From a virus, in the IMG/VR virus record IMGVR_UViG_3300029286_000167, positions 1 to 31,989 of that record: a stretch of DNA of 31,989 bases. One strand, given 5' to 3'. Below are positions 14,899 to 24,114 of the stretch, in pieces; within the stretch, counting starts at the first letter, position 1; every line of letters starts with the position of its first letter. Both the position numbers and the translations under genes were made by a program. The notes beneath the pieces were generated by a model that saw only the letters and a list, made by a program, of their open reading frames with translations, was not told the DNA's origin and did no database searches.

Positions 14899-16063
14899 TG
14901 CCTATAAGCCAGCAAGAGAAACGAAAGCAAGATATCGAGTGATTTATGGTGGTGCTGGATCAGGCAAATCACGGTTTGTCGGACAAGAAACTATTATAAA
15001 TATGCTAATAGACAGCAACTTTAAATATCTTGTGGTACGTAAAACAAGCAGAAGTATCCGTGAATCAGTCTATGCCGAACTTGAGAGTCTTATTAACTCA
15101 TATAATCTCCACAAATATTTCAGAATCAACAAAACAGAAATGTCGTTCGAGTGCATTAATGGTTCGAAACTAATAACCAGCGGATTAGATAATGTTGAAA
15201 AACTTAAGTCTATTCAGGGAGTCAATAGGATTTGGGTAGAGGAAGCATCAGAGATTTCAGAGAACGATTTCACTCAACTTGACTTACGTATGCGAGGTAA
15301 AAACAATCTTAATTACCAAATGACCGTTACATTTAATCCTATTTCAGAATTACATTGGTTGAAGAAAAAGTTTTTTGACGTTGGAATGCAAGACTGTTTC
15401 ATACTCAAAACAACATACAAAGACAACTCATTTCTAGATGAGAGATACATAAAAACCTTAACCGAACTGAAGGAAATAGACTACCAATATTACAAAATTT
15501 ATTGTTTAGGGGAGTGGGGTAGTTTAGGAAATTTAATTTATAACAATTGGGAAAAGCAGGATTTATCTAAGATAAAAGATACTTTTGACAATCATTTCAA
15601 CGGTCTAGATTGGGGATTCTCCGATGATCCTACCGCAATAATACGTGTACATTTGGATAGTAAGCATAAGACTTTATACGTTGTGGACGAAATTTATCAG
15701 CGGGAATTACATACCGACCAAATCGCCAACATTTTGAAAGACAAAATTGGTAATGAATACATTACTTGCGATTCATCCGAACCTAGAAGTATAGCAGACT
15801 TAAAGCGACACGGAATAAAAGCTAAAGGTGCGAAAAAGGGAAAGGGAAGCATAGAACACGGAATCAAGTACTTGCAAGGTTTAAAAATTGTAGTTGACAA
15901 TGTGTGCATAAACACCATAAAGGAGTTGACAAGTTACAAATGGCGAGAAGACAAAGACGGCAATGTTATTGCTAATCCAGTAGATCGAAATAATCACTTA
16001 TTAGATGCTTTACGGTATGGACTAGAAGATGAAATGATTAGTAAAGATAAATGGGGATGGTAG
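14879..16063 (+). CDS. terL: Terminase large subunit
   Basis: Packaging motor ATPase and nuclease. The Walker A is YGGAGSGKSRF (near 24-34) and the Walker B region RIWVEEASEI. The C-terminal nuclease shows GLDWGFSDDPTAI, the SSEPRSIADLKRHG segment and the terminal HLLDALRYG. The pattern is that of Terminase_3 (PBSX/SPP1-like headful packaging). A GTG at 14876 would add one residue. Headful packaging fits the circular permutation suggested by the window ends. Confidence 0.95.
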   Translation: MEIQLNSAYKPARETKARYRVIYGGAGSGKSRFVGQETIINMLIDSNFKYLVVRKTSRSIRESVYAELESLINSYNLHKYFRINKTEMSFECINGSKLITSGLDNVEKLKSIQGVNRIWVEEASEISENDFTQLDLRMRGKNNLNYQMTVTFNPISELHWLKKKFFDVGMQDCFILKTTYKDNSFLDERYIKTLTELKEIDYQYYKIYCLGEWGSLGNLIYNNWEKQDLSKIKDTFDNHFNGLDWGFSDDPTAIIRVHLDSKHKTLYVVDEIYQRELHTDQIANILKDKIGNEYITCDSSEPRSIADLKRHGIKAKGAKKGKGSIEHGIKYLQGLKIVVDNVCINTIKELTSYKWREDKDGNVIANPVDRNNHLLDALRYGLEDEMISKDKWGW

Positions 16064-16067
16064 AGGA

Positions 16068-17549
16068 ATGAATTTAATAAACAGTATTACAGATACGAAG
16101 AATGCAACCGAAGCAATTAACAATCTAATTTATCAATTTGAGAACAGTGAATTAAGAAAAAAGATGGTTGACGGTTATAACTATTATCGTAGTGAAAATA
16201 CAGCTATAAACGACCGTCAAATGCTTGTTTATGTACAAGACGAAAACGGAAATCCAGTTGAAATGGAAGATCCTTATAAGGCGAACAATCAGTTAGCAAG
16301 CGGATTTATGCGAACATTAATAGATCAAAAAATAAACTATTCATTGGGTAAAAAAATAACATTAGATGTTGATAATGAAAAATTATTTTATGAAACAGTG
16401 GGTAAAGATTTTCAGGTTTATTTGAAACGATTAGGAAAAGAGGCAAGCATTAAGGGTATTGGTTGGTTGCACGTATACATGAAAACAGATGGTACTTTAG
16501 GATTAACAATTGTACCAAGTGAACAAATAATACCTATTTACAAAACGTACGACAGCAAGGAATTAGATTTGATAATACGTTATTACAATTTTAGTAAGAT
16601 TACACAAAAGGGTACTTATGAGATTGTGACACGTGTGGAAGTTTGGGACTCTCAACAAGCAACTTATTACGAACGTAGTGATGAGAGTGGATTCTATTAT
16701 TTGCTAACAGACGAGCAAATGTTCGATACTTTTGGGGAGTGTCAACCTAATCCTAAATATCATTTTCAACGTGCGTTTATTTATGGTGATAGTGTAGCCA
16801 GTAGCGAGGGTGTGCCGTGGGGTAAAGTACCGTTTATTCCTCTTTATAACAACGATGAAAGTGATTATGATTTACAGTCAGTAAAAACGTATGTTGATGC
16901 TTATGATATCGTCAATTCCGATTTCATTAATAACCTTGTCGATTTCCAAGATATTTATTGGATTCTAAAAGGATATGATGGGGAAAATCTTTTAGAATTT
17001 TTGACTCAAGTAAAAAGATATAAAACATTAAAAGTCTCAGAATCAGGAGATGCACGAGCCGAGAAATTAGATGTACCGTATGAGGCACGAAAAGAAGCGA
17101 AGGAAAGTTTAGAAAAAGATATTTATGCATTTGGAATGGGATTCAATCCTAATCAAATAGGTGATGGAAATATTACCAACATAGTTATACAAAGTAGATA
17201 CACACAATTAGACTTGAAAGCCGACGCCTTCGAAGAACAGGTTGATATTTTTGTTGGCAAGTTTCTTTATTTTATAAATACATTTTTACAATTACATAGT
17301 AAACCACTGTTGATTATTGATGCTATTACCTATAACAGATCAATGATGATGAACGAAGCCGAGTTACTCAAATCCAACGCAGAACAAAAAGGTGTGATAT
17401 CCGAACAAACAAGGTTGAAGAACCATATTTGGGTAGATAACGTGGACGAAGAAATAACGATGATGGAAGATGAAATACAAACGCCAGATTTGAGTGATAC
17501 GTCAGATTTAGAAAACAACAACGAGGTTGTAAATGACGAACAATTATAG
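16068..17549 (+). CDS. Portal protein (SPP1 gp6-like)
   Basis: Ring protein at the head vertex through which DNA passes. 493 residues with the pattern of the SPP1 gp6 portal family: MVDGYNYYRSENTAIN near the start, ASGFMRTLIDQKINYSLGK (the family's conserved helix), then VPFIPLYNNDESDYDLQSVK and the long acidic tail TPDLSDTSDLENNNE. The first gene after TerL, as in all relatives. The end overlaps the next gene's start by 17 bases. Confidence 0.9.
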   Translation: MNLINSITDTKNATEAINNLIYQFENSELRKKMVDGYNYYRSENTAINDRQMLVYVQDENGNPVEMEDPYKANNQLASGFMRTLIDQKINYSLGKKITLDVDNEKLFYETVGKDFQVYLKRLGKEASIKGIGWLHVYMKTDGTLGLTIVPSEQIIPIYKTYDSKELDLIIRYYNFSKITQKGTYEIVTRVEVWDSQQATYYERSDESGFYYLLTDEQMFDTFGECQPNPKYHFQRAFIYGDSVASSEGVPWGKVPFIPLYNNDESDYDLQSVKTYVDAYDIVNSDFINNLVDFQDIYWILKGYDGENLLEFLTQVKRYKTLKVSESGDARAEKLDVPYEARKEAKESLEKDIYAFGMGFNPNQIGDGNITNIVIQSRYTQLDLKADAFEEQVDIFVGKFLYFINTFLQLHSKPLLIIDAITYNRSMMMNEAELLKSNAEQKGVISEQTRLKNHIWVDNVDEEITMMEDEIQTPDLSDTSDLENNNEVVNDEQL

Positions 17550-18411
17550 TCTTGCAGACAACATAGAAGAACGCCTAACAAATAAACAAGTACGATTGTT
17601 AGTTAAGAATTACAAAATAGCATTAAAAGAAATTAAGTCGTCAATTGCAACAGGATTTGAACAATACGGTGGCGATTGGGTAGAGATGAATAAATACAAT
17701 CGTCTTTTAATGCTTGAAAAATCCATAACTGAAGAAATACGTAAATTAACAGCTAAGAATGCAGTGAGTATGATATCGGGAACAAAGAACACCTACATGG
17801 AGTCTTATTATGTCACAGGATACGTATTAGAGAGTGATTTAGGGGTGAAGTTAGGATTTGGTTTATTAGATCCAGTAGCAGTAACTAAAGCCATTCAAAA
17901 TCCACTAGATCGTGTTGGTTTCTTGCAACGCAACAGGGACAACCAAGCCAAAATGACAAAACAATTATTAGAAACATTAACACAAGGATTAATCAAGGGT
18001 GATTCTTACCATACAATCGCCAAAGCAGTCACGAAAAATATGGAAGTTGGAGCGTCCAACGCTGAAAGAATTGTACGTACTGAAAACCACAGAGTATTAT
18101 TGCAAGCACGCCTAGATGGTATGGGTAAAGCAGAGAAAAAAGGGATCGATATAAAAAAGCAATGGTCGTCCGCCCGAGACGAACGTACGAGAGCAGCACA
18201 CAAACAACTAAACGGTGTAACAATCCCGCTGAACGCTCTTTTTCAGTCAAGTACAGGAGCACGAGGAATGGGGCCAGGACAAATGGGATCGACAGCAGAC
18301 GATATTAATTGTCGTTGTAGTTTAGTATCAATAGTAGACGATTACGAACCTAAAACCACCACTGAAAAGTTTGTAAATTACGAGGGGTGGTATAAGGATA
18401 GAATACAGTGA
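17533..18411 (+). CDS. Minor head / head morphogenesis protein (MuF/SPP1 gp7-like)
   Basis: A 292-residue protein. The C-terminal domain is the MuF type: AERIVRTENHRVLLQARLDG near 175-195, then KKQWSSARDERTRAAHKQLNG and DDINCRCSLVSIVDDYEP, with the conserved N-C-R-C. Ejected or internal head protein with a role in portal assembly. The overlap with the portal gene suggests translational coupling. Two hairpins follow in the 91-base gap before the next gene (18415-18435 and 18457-18471), neither with a T run. Confidence 0.9.
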   Translation: MTNNYSLADNIEERLTNKQVRLLVKNYKIALKEIKSSIATGFEQYGGDWVEMNKYNRLLMLEKSITEEIRKLTAKNAVSMISGTKNTYMESYYVTGYVLESDLGVKLGFGLLDPVAVTKAIQNPLDRVGFLQRNRDNQAKMTKQLLETLTQGLIKGDSYHTIAKAVTKNMEVGASNAERIVRTENHRVLLQARLDGMGKAEKKGIDIKKQWSSARDERTRAAHKQLNGVTIPLNALFQSSTGARGMGPGQMGSTADDINCRCSLVSIVDDYEPKTTTEKFVNYEGWYKDRIQ

Positions 18412-18502
18412 AACGGCGTTTTTAAAGGTTACGCCAAAAAGAAACGTAACTATTAGAGCGGAAAGACCGCTATAAAAACTTAATAATAGCAGAGGTATTG
18501 AA
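18412..18502. other. Intergenic hairpins between minor head and scaffold genes
   Basis: GGCGT/ACGCC (18415-18435, loop 11) and AGCGG/CCGCT (18457-18471, loop AAAGA). No T run follows, so these are not classical terminators. They may slow transcription or protect the scaffold-capsid mRNA. Confidence 0.4.
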
Positions 18503-19120
18503 ATGGAATGGTTGGATGAAATACTCAATAATACAGAATTAACAGACAAAAAAGATGCAATTTGTAAGGAATTAGCAAAACATTTTGTTCCTAAACATGT
18601 TTTCAATGAACAGTCGGAAAAATTAAAAGATAAAACAACAGAATTAGAAACGGTAAATAGCAAGTTTGAAGAAACCGTTAACAATTTACCGAAAGTTGAG
18701 AGTGAGCGAGAAGAATTGAAAACAAAACTGGAACAAATAAAAACAGATTTCGAAAACTTTAAAACCGAGACAGATAATAGAGTTTTGATTCTAAAAAAAC
18801 GTCAAGCGGTTGAAAAAGGTTTGAGAGATGCCCGAGCTAATCCAGACACGATTGATTTATTGTTAGACAAATTTAATTACGATGAAATAGAGTTAGATGG
18901 TGATAAGATTTCAAATTTTGACAAACTCATCGAACCTATGAGGAGTGAAAGAAAGTCACTTTTTGGTGAAATAAAAATCAGCGGGACAGATATAACCAAA
19001 GGAGTCAATGCACCAACTACAACATATAGGACTAAATACGACGAAGCGTTACGGAACGGTAAAACTTTAGACGCTATAAAAATTAAGCAAGAAGCGTTTA
19101 AGCAAGGTGAATATATTTAA
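18503..19120 (+). CDS. Capsid scaffold protein (GP20-like)
   Basis: A highly charged 205-residue protein, mostly one long coiled coil (about 35-105: EKLKDKTTELETVNSKFEET and following KxE-rich heptads) and then a segment with RDARANPDTIDLLLDKFNYD, the pattern seen in phage minor structural GP20/scaffold proteins. Its place directly before the major capsid gene is the standard one. It would shape the procapsid and then be removed or degraded. SD AGAGGTATTGAA. Confidence 0.85.
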   Translation: MEWLDEILNNTELTDKKDAICKELAKHFVPKHVFNEQSEKLKDKTTELETVNSKFEETVNNLPKVESEREELKTKLEQIKTDFENFKTETDNRVLILKKRQAVEKGLRDARANPDTIDLLLDKFNYDEIELDGDKISNFDKLIEPMRSERKSLFGEIKISGTDITKGVNAPTTTYRTKYDEALRNGKTLDAIKIKQEAFKQGEYI

Positions 19121-19136
19121 AACGGAGGATTAGAAA

Positions 19137-20093
19137 ATGGCACAAATCACAGGACAAGGAACTAATTGGAATTTACCTAATTATGCAGGTGAATTATACA
19201 CAGCTGATGCTATTAATACCCCTATATTGACAATGTTAGGTGGATTAACAGGCGGAGGAATGCAAACACAGAATTTTGAATTTCCTTGTTCGTCTGAATA
19301 CGATTTCCCAGCCGTGACACAACCTGCCATTACAGAGGATACATCATTAACAGCCCCAAGTGCAACAGCAGCGGTAAGAACTCAAATAAAGAACGTTGCA
19401 CAGATATTCCAGCAAGCAGTTTCTTTATCTTATGAAAAATTATCCAATGCTGGAAGACTAATTGGGATTAATACACAGGGACAGGTTAACAACATATCCG
19501 ATGAATTAGCGTGGCAGATAGATTACAACCTCAAAATTATTGCAAGGAATATTGAAAACACTATTCTAAACGGTGTTTATCAAATTTCTACAGCATCCGA
19601 CGTTGCCAACAAAACACGTGGTCTAATTGCAACAACTTCACTAAGTGGTGGTACAACCATCAACGCAGCAGCTGCAACATTATCTAAAGAGTTATTACAA
19701 CAATTATTTAGGACTATGTTTACAGCGGGTGCAATGTTCATGCTACCAGTTATTTTTGTGAATGGATTCCAAAAACAAAAAATTAGCGATATTTACGGGT
19801 ATGCACCAGAATCCATAAATGTCGGTGGTGTAAATATTAAGCAAATTGAAACAGATTTCGGAAATATTGGTATTGCCCCAGCACACAGATTTATGCCTAC
19901 ATCAAGTTTATTGCTTGTGGATATGTCTGTTGTAGCACCAGTATTCCAACCCGTACCAGGCAAAGGTAATTTCTTTTACGAAGATTTATCTAAGACAGGT
20001 GCAAGCGATAACGGTCAAATATACGGTAAATTTGGATTAGATCATGGCCCAGCTTTTGCACACGGATCAATTACTAGTTTAGCAACATCTTAA
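19137..20093 (+). CDS. Major capsid protein (SU10-like)
   Basis: Shell subunit of the head, 318 residues. NLPNYAGELYTADAINTPIL at the start and QIDYNLKIIARNIENTILNG in the middle follow the SU10 major head protein family (HK97 fold). It directly follows the scaffold gene and has SD ACGGAGGA. Confidence 0.9.
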   Translation: MAQITGQGTNWNLPNYAGELYTADAINTPILTMLGGLTGGGMQTQNFEFPCSSEYDFPAVTQPAITEDTSLTAPSATAAVRTQIKNVAQIFQQAVSLSYEKLSNAGRLIGINTQGQVNNISDELAWQIDYNLKIIARNIENTILNGVYQISTASDVANKTRGLIATTSLSGGTTINAAAATLSKELLQQLFRTMFTAGAMFMLPVIFVNGFQKQKISDIYGYAPESINVGGVNIKQIETDFGNIGIAPAHRFMPTSSLLLVDMSVVAPVFQPVPGKGNFFYEDLSKTGASDNGQIYGKFGLDHGPAFAHGSITSLATS

Positions 20094-20115
20094 TTAAAAA
20101 GGAGGTGAAAATAAC

Positions 20116-21441
20116 ATGGCAACAATAGAAATTAATACATTACGTGAACCAGAGTTGCGAAAAGTATTCACAGATTTATTAGATACCACCGACGGACACG
20201 ACCATGATGGAATTAATAGCAAATCCTTGTCAGCATCCGCCGTAGTAGCTAATAATAGTGTCAATGAGGCAAAGATTGTAGATGGGGCAGTTACCGCCGC
20301 AAAATTAGCAAGCGACGCGGTGACTACCGTAAAAATTCTTGATGGTAACGTGACCGCAGCAAAACTAGATAGTGATGCAGTGACTACAGTCAAAATTCTT
20401 GATGCTAATGTCACAGCGGGAAAACTGGCAAGCGACGCCGTAACTACAGTGAAAATATTAGACGGGAATGTAACTACAGGAAAACTAGCAAGCGACGCCG
20501 TAACTACAGTGAAAATATTAGACGGGAATGTAACTACAGGAAAACTAGCAGCGGGAGCGGTAACAGCAACCGAGTTAGGAAGTGACGCGGTTACAACCGC
20601 AAAAATACTAAACTCAAATGTAACAGCAGCAAAATTAGGAAGTGACGCGGTTACAACAGCTAAGATTTTGAACGCTAATGTTACAGCGGACAAATTAGCA
20701 ACCGATTCAGTGACTACAATCAAAATTGCAGATGCTCAGGTTACTACCGCTAAAATTACAGACGCCAACGTGACAGCGGATAAATTAGCGAGTGACGCGG
20801 TGACTACAGCTAAAATACTAAATGCCAATGTAACAGCCGATAAGTTGGCAGCCGATGCGGTTACTACCGTAAAAATACTAAACGCTAATGTGACAACAAC
20901 TAAGATTGCAGATTTGAATGTTACAACCGACAAATTAGCAGCGAGTGCGGTTACGACCGCTAAAATTACAGATGCAAATGTAACAGCTGGAAAACTAGCA
21001 AGTGATTCAGTAACTACAGTGAAAATTTTGAATGGTAATGTGACAAGTCCGAAGATATCACCACAATTTATGCACGTTGCGGTCGTTGAGTTAACAGCGG
21101 GTAACGCCAATGCGGTTGCTTTTGCATGGGAGAACGAAGAGGCGACAGATGCAATAGTACATAGAGTACTTGTGGATATTACAGCAGCGGGAGGGACAGC
21201 GACGTCCGTTTTAAATATTGGATCAGCGGCAACAGCGGTAACAGAGTCAGATAATTTGCTGGATGGTATTGACGCCAACGCTCAAGCAGTTTATGACAAC
21301 TTAAGCGACGCCGGTACTAATGGCACAACAAAACAGCGAGTTGATGCAGGTAAATTTGTAACGGGAACAATCAAAATAGCAAACGCCGCCTCTTTAGCAG
21401 GTTACGTTTACATTTATTACACAGCAATTCCAGCAGCGTAG
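20116..21441 (+). CDS. Head fibre-like protein with 27 decapeptide repeats
   Basis: 441 residues. A short N-terminal part carries HDHDGINSK (near 29-36), a motif common in phage fibres, and then residues 48-317 are 27 units of 10 residues with pattern [A/N]VT-x-x-K-[I/L]-x-x-x, alternating AVTTVKILDG and NVTAGKLASD types. Such regular short repeats form beta-prism or beta-helix shafts, often as trimers. The C-terminal ~125 residues (HVAVVELTAGNANAVAF...) form a separate globular domain. Encoded between capsid and connector genes, it is probably a capsid decoration. Part of the repeat is a recent exact 60-bp duplication (about 20428-20550). Confidence 0.6.
   Translation: MATIEINTLREPELRKVFTDLLDTTDGHDHDGINSKSLSASAVVANNSVNEAKIVDGAVTAAKLASDAVTTVKILDGNVTAAKLDSDAVTTVKILDANVTAGKLASDAVTTVKILDGNVTTGKLASDAVTTVKILDGNVTTGKLAAGAVTATELGSDAVTTAKILNSNVTAAKLGSDAVTTAKILNANVTADKLATDSVTTIKIADAQVTTAKITDANVTADKLASDAVTTAKILNANVTADKLAADAVTTVKILNANVTTTKIADLNVTTDKLAASAVTTAKITDANVTAGKLASDSVTTVKILNGNVTSPKISPQFMHVAVVELTAGNANAVAFAWENEEATDAIVHRVLVDITAAGGTATSVLNIGSAATAVTESDNLLDGIDANAQAVYDNLSDAGTNGTTKQRVDAGKFVTGTIKIANAASLAGYVYIYYTAIPAA
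20428..20550. repeat. Exact 60-bp tandem duplication within the decapeptide array
   Basis: The unit starting GCAAGCGACGCCGTAACTAC is repeated at exactly 60 bases, spanning two decapeptide pairs. No silent changes separate the copies, so the duplication is young and the repeat number probably varies among phages. Confidence 0.85.
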
Positions 21442-21455
21442 GAGGGTGCAATAAA

Positions 21456-21686
21456 ATGAAATTTTATTCCAACGTTCCCGCTGAAATATTTTGGGATAAT
21501 TCCGAACGAAAGGCGTTATGCGCCTTTTCGGACGGGGTATATGAAACAGAAAATCCAAGAGAGATCGAGATATTAAAACAATATTATCGATATGATGAGG
21601 AGGTGATAGTAGATGAGTCAGTCCAGAACAACGCAATTAGCAGAGTTCGAGAACGAAAGACTAACATTGGCAAAAAGAGTAATTAA
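21456..21686 (+). CDS. Small unknown head-region protein
   Basis: Seventy-six residues beginning MKFYSNVPAEIFWDN, with aromatic and acidic residues in the first half and a basic end (RVRERKTNIGKKSN). The form (a beta-hairpin domain of 40-50 residues with EILKQYYRYDE) is common among small phage proteins between capsid and connector genes, but no function is known to me. SD GGAGGGTGC. It overlaps the next gene by 74 bases. Confidence 0.6.
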   Translation: MKFYSNVPAEIFWDNSERKALCAFSDGVYETENPREIEILKQYYRYDEEVIVDESVQNNAISRVRERKTNIGKKSN

Positions 21687-22200
21687 TACCGATCATGCTT
21701 ATATACACGAAAAGTTAGGATACATAATGTTTATAGAGCAGGCAACAGTAAGTAACAGTCAATATGCAATAAAAACACCAGCCTTAAAATATTTACACTT
21801 TAAGAATCTAAAAATGAGTGCAGCGGGAGGAACAGTAAGGTTTGCAATACGCAGATCCACTGTTACCAATCCTATAGATATTAATTCAGCGGGATCAACG
21901 TCCGCAGATGTGACAGGGCCACACAATATGAACGAGTACGGTCTAGCCTCAGGAGTTGTTGTGACTAAGACAGCAACATACAACAACGCGAAAAGTGGTG
22001 AGGATTGGTTTGTTGGAATTGTTCAGGGTAGCGCAACGAATCAATTTACATCTATTGGTGAAACCTCCATGGGTGAGAATCAAGAGTTTGTGATGAAACC
22101 TAATAGTTACTACATTATCGATATAAAAAAGGTTGGTAGTGATACAGCAGCAAACGTCACAATGTCGGCGTTTTGGTATGAAGAGACAGGCGGTGCATAA
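21613..22200 (+). CDS. Virion structural protein of the head-tail region (unknown)
   Basis: A 195-residue beta-rich protein with RTTQLAEFENERLTLAKRVI at the start, a middle region with GGTVRFAIRRSTV and an end with NSYYIIDIKKVGSD and NVTMSAFWYEE. The pattern resembles phage decoration or fibre heads rather than enzymes. SD AGGAGGTGATAGTAG is excellent, and the start lies within the previous gene. Stop and the next start overlap as TAATG. It may bind the repeat protein at 20116, an idea only from proximity. Confidence 0.5.
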   Translation: MSQSRTTQLAEFENERLTLAKRVINTDHAYIHEKLGYIMFIEQATVSNSQYAIKTPALKYLHFKNLKMSAAGGTVRFAIRRSTVTNPIDINSAGSTSADVTGPHNMNEYGLASGVVVTKTATYNNAKSGEDWFVGIVQGSATNQFTSIGETSMGENQEFVMKPNSYYIIDIKKVGSDTAANVTMSAFWYEETGGA

Positions 22201-22445
22201 TGGTTGATTATCTTTTAAGACAGAAGTTAACCGAGTGGGCGGTAGGATGGTCAAATAACGATGACGTGAGAGATGCACCCGAACTTGATTTATTTTTAGA
22301 TCAAGCAACAACAAGGATAAATAATGACGGGAAAACGTCTGAAAGTTTAGGAGATTATTCAGTCAGTTACGGGACAGCCAGTGAGAACAGTTTGCCCGCA
22401 ATTGCAGAACGCTTTTTAGGTCGATATAGATGTTTGAGGTGGTAA
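22200..22445 (+). CDS. Head-tail connector protein (gp6/gp15-like)
   Basis: Eighty-one residues, mainly helical: LRQKLTEWAVGWSNNDDVRDAPELDLFLDQATTRINN and AIAERFLGRYRCLRW. Length, helical pattern and position directly before the head-closure gene fit the adaptor that binds beneath the portal. Overlap TAATG with the gene upstream. Confidence 0.65.
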   Translation: MVDYLLRQKLTEWAVGWSNNDDVRDAPELDLFLDQATTRINNDGKTSESLGDYSVSYGTASENSLPAIAERFLGRYRCLRW

Positions 22446-22448
22446 ACG

Positions 22449-22772
22449 GTGTTAGAGGGAATCGAGAATTATTTTGTAGAAGGAATAGAAGTTTACACCA
22501 AAACAACAAGTAAAGACGATTATGGTGCAGATATAGAAACGTGGACAAAAGACCGTGATATCACTGGTAGATTAAGACCGTTACGAGGAAACGAACGTTT
22601 TGTATCTGGTGCAGAACATCAAATATCCACACACAGAGTATATACACACGACGATGATATTACAGAGAACGACAAGATAAAATACGAAAATACAGAATAC
22701 GATGTTGTTTTTGTTTCCAATCCTATGACTTTTAACAGTTTTTACCAAATTGATTTGGAAGTGATCAAATGA
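22449..22772 (+). CDS. Head closure / head-tail joining protein (gp16-like)
   Basis: A 107-residue small beta-barrel type protein with the head-tail-joining pattern: VYTKTTSKDDYGADIETWTK, GRLRPLRGNERFVSG and HRVYTHDDD. The family (SPP1 gp16, Phage_H_T_join) seals the DNA-filled head. It starts with GTG and its end overlaps the next gene. Confidence 0.8.
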   Translation: MLEGIENYFVEGIEVYTKTTSKDDYGADIETWTKDRDITGRLRPLRGNERFVSGAEHQISTHRVYTHDDDITENDKIKYENTEYDVVFVSNPMTFNSFYQIDLEVIK

Positions 22773-23095
22773 AATTAAAAAAGAATAGGATTCCCGACGC
22801 CATTAAGATGATCCAAGAAGAGAAAGAAAAGGCGTTATTAAAGGCAGCATTGATTGTCGAAGGTGGGGCAACAAAAATAGTGCCCGTCGATACTGGACGT
22901 TTGAAAGCGTCCATCACACACAGGATCGAAGGGGATAAGGTATATGTTGGAACAAACGTTGTTTATGCCGCAAAGATTGAATATGGCGGATCGAAAAAAG
23001 CGCCTCAAGGATATTTGCGACCAAGTTTGTATGCTAACGATAAAAAGATAAGAGAAATTTTGATAGCAGGACTAAAGGGGTTGAGTGGATTATGA
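22769..23095 (+). CDS. HK97-gp10-like tail terminator-region protein
   Basis: A 108-residue protein with the HK97 gp10 signature: VPVDTGRLKASITHRI, VYVGTNVVYAAKIEYGG and GYLRPSL. These proteins sit at the head-tail interface. Start and stop overlap both neighbours by 4 bases (ATGA). Confidence 0.85.
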   Translation: MKLKKNRIPDAIKMIQEEKEKALLKAALIVEGGATKIVPVDTGRLKASITHRIEGDKVYVGTNVVYAAKIEYGGSKKAPQGYLRPSLYANDKKIREILIAGLKGLSGL

Positions 23096-23439
23096 TTGAA
23101 AAAAAAGTATTTGATTTGATTGAAAATATAGCACCCACTAGCCCTATTTTGCACCAAAAAATTTATCCATCTATAACATACAACGTAATATCCGCAAGCG
23201 AACAGTATAACCATGATGGAAATAGTAACGTCAAACAATTAATGATGCAGATATCAACGTGGGGAAAAACATACGCAGAAGCGAAAGATACGCAAGATTT
23301 AGTTTTTGTAACATTGGACGCTTACAAAAATCAAGATATAACAGGAATATTTCTTGAGACAACTGTTGATCTATACGACGGCGAGACAGAGGTATACAAG
23401 TGTGCAAGTGATTATCGTGTGAATTATAGGGAGGTTTAA
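23092..23439 (+). CDS. Tail completion protein (DUF3168/gp17-like)
   Basis: 115 residues; APTSPILHQKIYPSITYNVIS, then NVKQLMMQISTWGKTYAEA and an end TVDLYDGETEVYKCASDY. The pattern of DUF3168 tail-terminator proteins, which cap the tail tube and join it to the head. Next gene is the tube protein, the usual order. Confidence 0.75.
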   Translation: MIEKKVFDLIENIAPTSPILHQKIYPSITYNVISASEQYNHDGNSNVKQLMMQISTWGKTYAEAKDTQDLVFVTLDAYKNQDITGIFLETTVDLYDGETEVYKCASDYRVNYREV

Positions 23440-23440
23440 A

Positions 23441-24097
23441 ATGGCAGGTATTTTTGGGTACGGTACAATCTTTTCGGCAACAGTAAGTAACGTCTTAACA
23501 CCTATTGCCGAGTTGCTAGATATCGCAGGATTAGAACTAGAAGCAGACGACGTTGATTTAACGACACACAGTTCGGCAAACGGTTATCGTCAATACGTTC
23601 AAGGGTTGAAGGATGGCGGAGAAGTATCGTTAGAGGGTAATTTTGCAAGTGACAGTAGTCAGGTTGCTTTAAAAACATTATTTGACAGCGGGACAACTGT
23701 TGCGATGACAATTGCATTTCCTAATGGGGGAGGGGTCTGGTCGTTTAATGGGTACGTGAAAGGTATCTCAACAGATGCACCACATGACGATAAAATCGAG
23801 TTTACCGCAACAATTAAAGTAACAGGGCAACCGACTTTAACAAGCAGTTCAAACGTTTACAGTGCAGTTTTGACAATTCAGGACGAGTTGGCAGCAGCAG
23901 TTGAGGGTGCAATAGTGTACTTGAACGATAAAACTGTGGAAACTTTAGCAGACGGTGTGGCAACATTTACAAACTTAACAAATGGTACGTATGGTTGTTT
24001 GATAGCAAAAGATGGATATGTAACACAAACCGCAAGCGCAGAAGTGAATAACGCAAATGTGTTGGATACTATTACTTTTGTAGCCGTACCTAACTGA
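23441..24097 (+). CDS. Major tail (tube) protein with C-terminal Ig/PEGA-like domain
   Basis: The 218-residue protein has an N-terminal tube domain (1-135) with AGLELEADDVDLTTHSS and VQGLKDGGEVSLEGNF, the pattern of siphovirus tube proteins. A C-terminal domain (about 138-218) has VTQ-, LNDKTVETLADGVATFTNLT and GTYGCLIAKDGYVTQTASAEV, which looks like a PEGA or carboxypeptidase-regulatory-like beta-sandwich. Such domains decorate tails and may bind host surfaces weakly. SD GGAGGTTTAAA. Confidence 0.85.
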   Translation: MAGIFGYGTIFSATVSNVLTPIAELLDIAGLELEADDVDLTTHSSANGYRQYVQGLKDGGEVSLEGNFASDSSQVALKTLFDSGTTVAMTIAFPNGGGVWSFNGYVKGISTDAPHDDKIEFTATIKVTGQPTLTSSSNVYSAVLTIQDELAAAVEGAIVYLNDKTVETLADGVATFTNLTNGTYGCLIAKDGYVTQTASAEVNNANVLDTITFVAVPN

Positions 24098-24114
24098 TAT
24101 GGAGGGGATAATCC

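Noticed and set aside
18457-18471. Hairpin before the scaffold gene as terminator
   Set aside because: No T run follows, and a stop between head genes would be unexpected.
20428-20550. Tandem repeats as a CRISPR array
   Set aside because: They lie in an open reading frame with a 10-residue period and have no unique spacers.
20094-20723. Long minus-strand open frames across the decapeptide repeat gene (also 20736-21278)
   Set aside because: They are produced by the regular 30-base repeat of the plus-strand gene; no SD and a monotonous protein.
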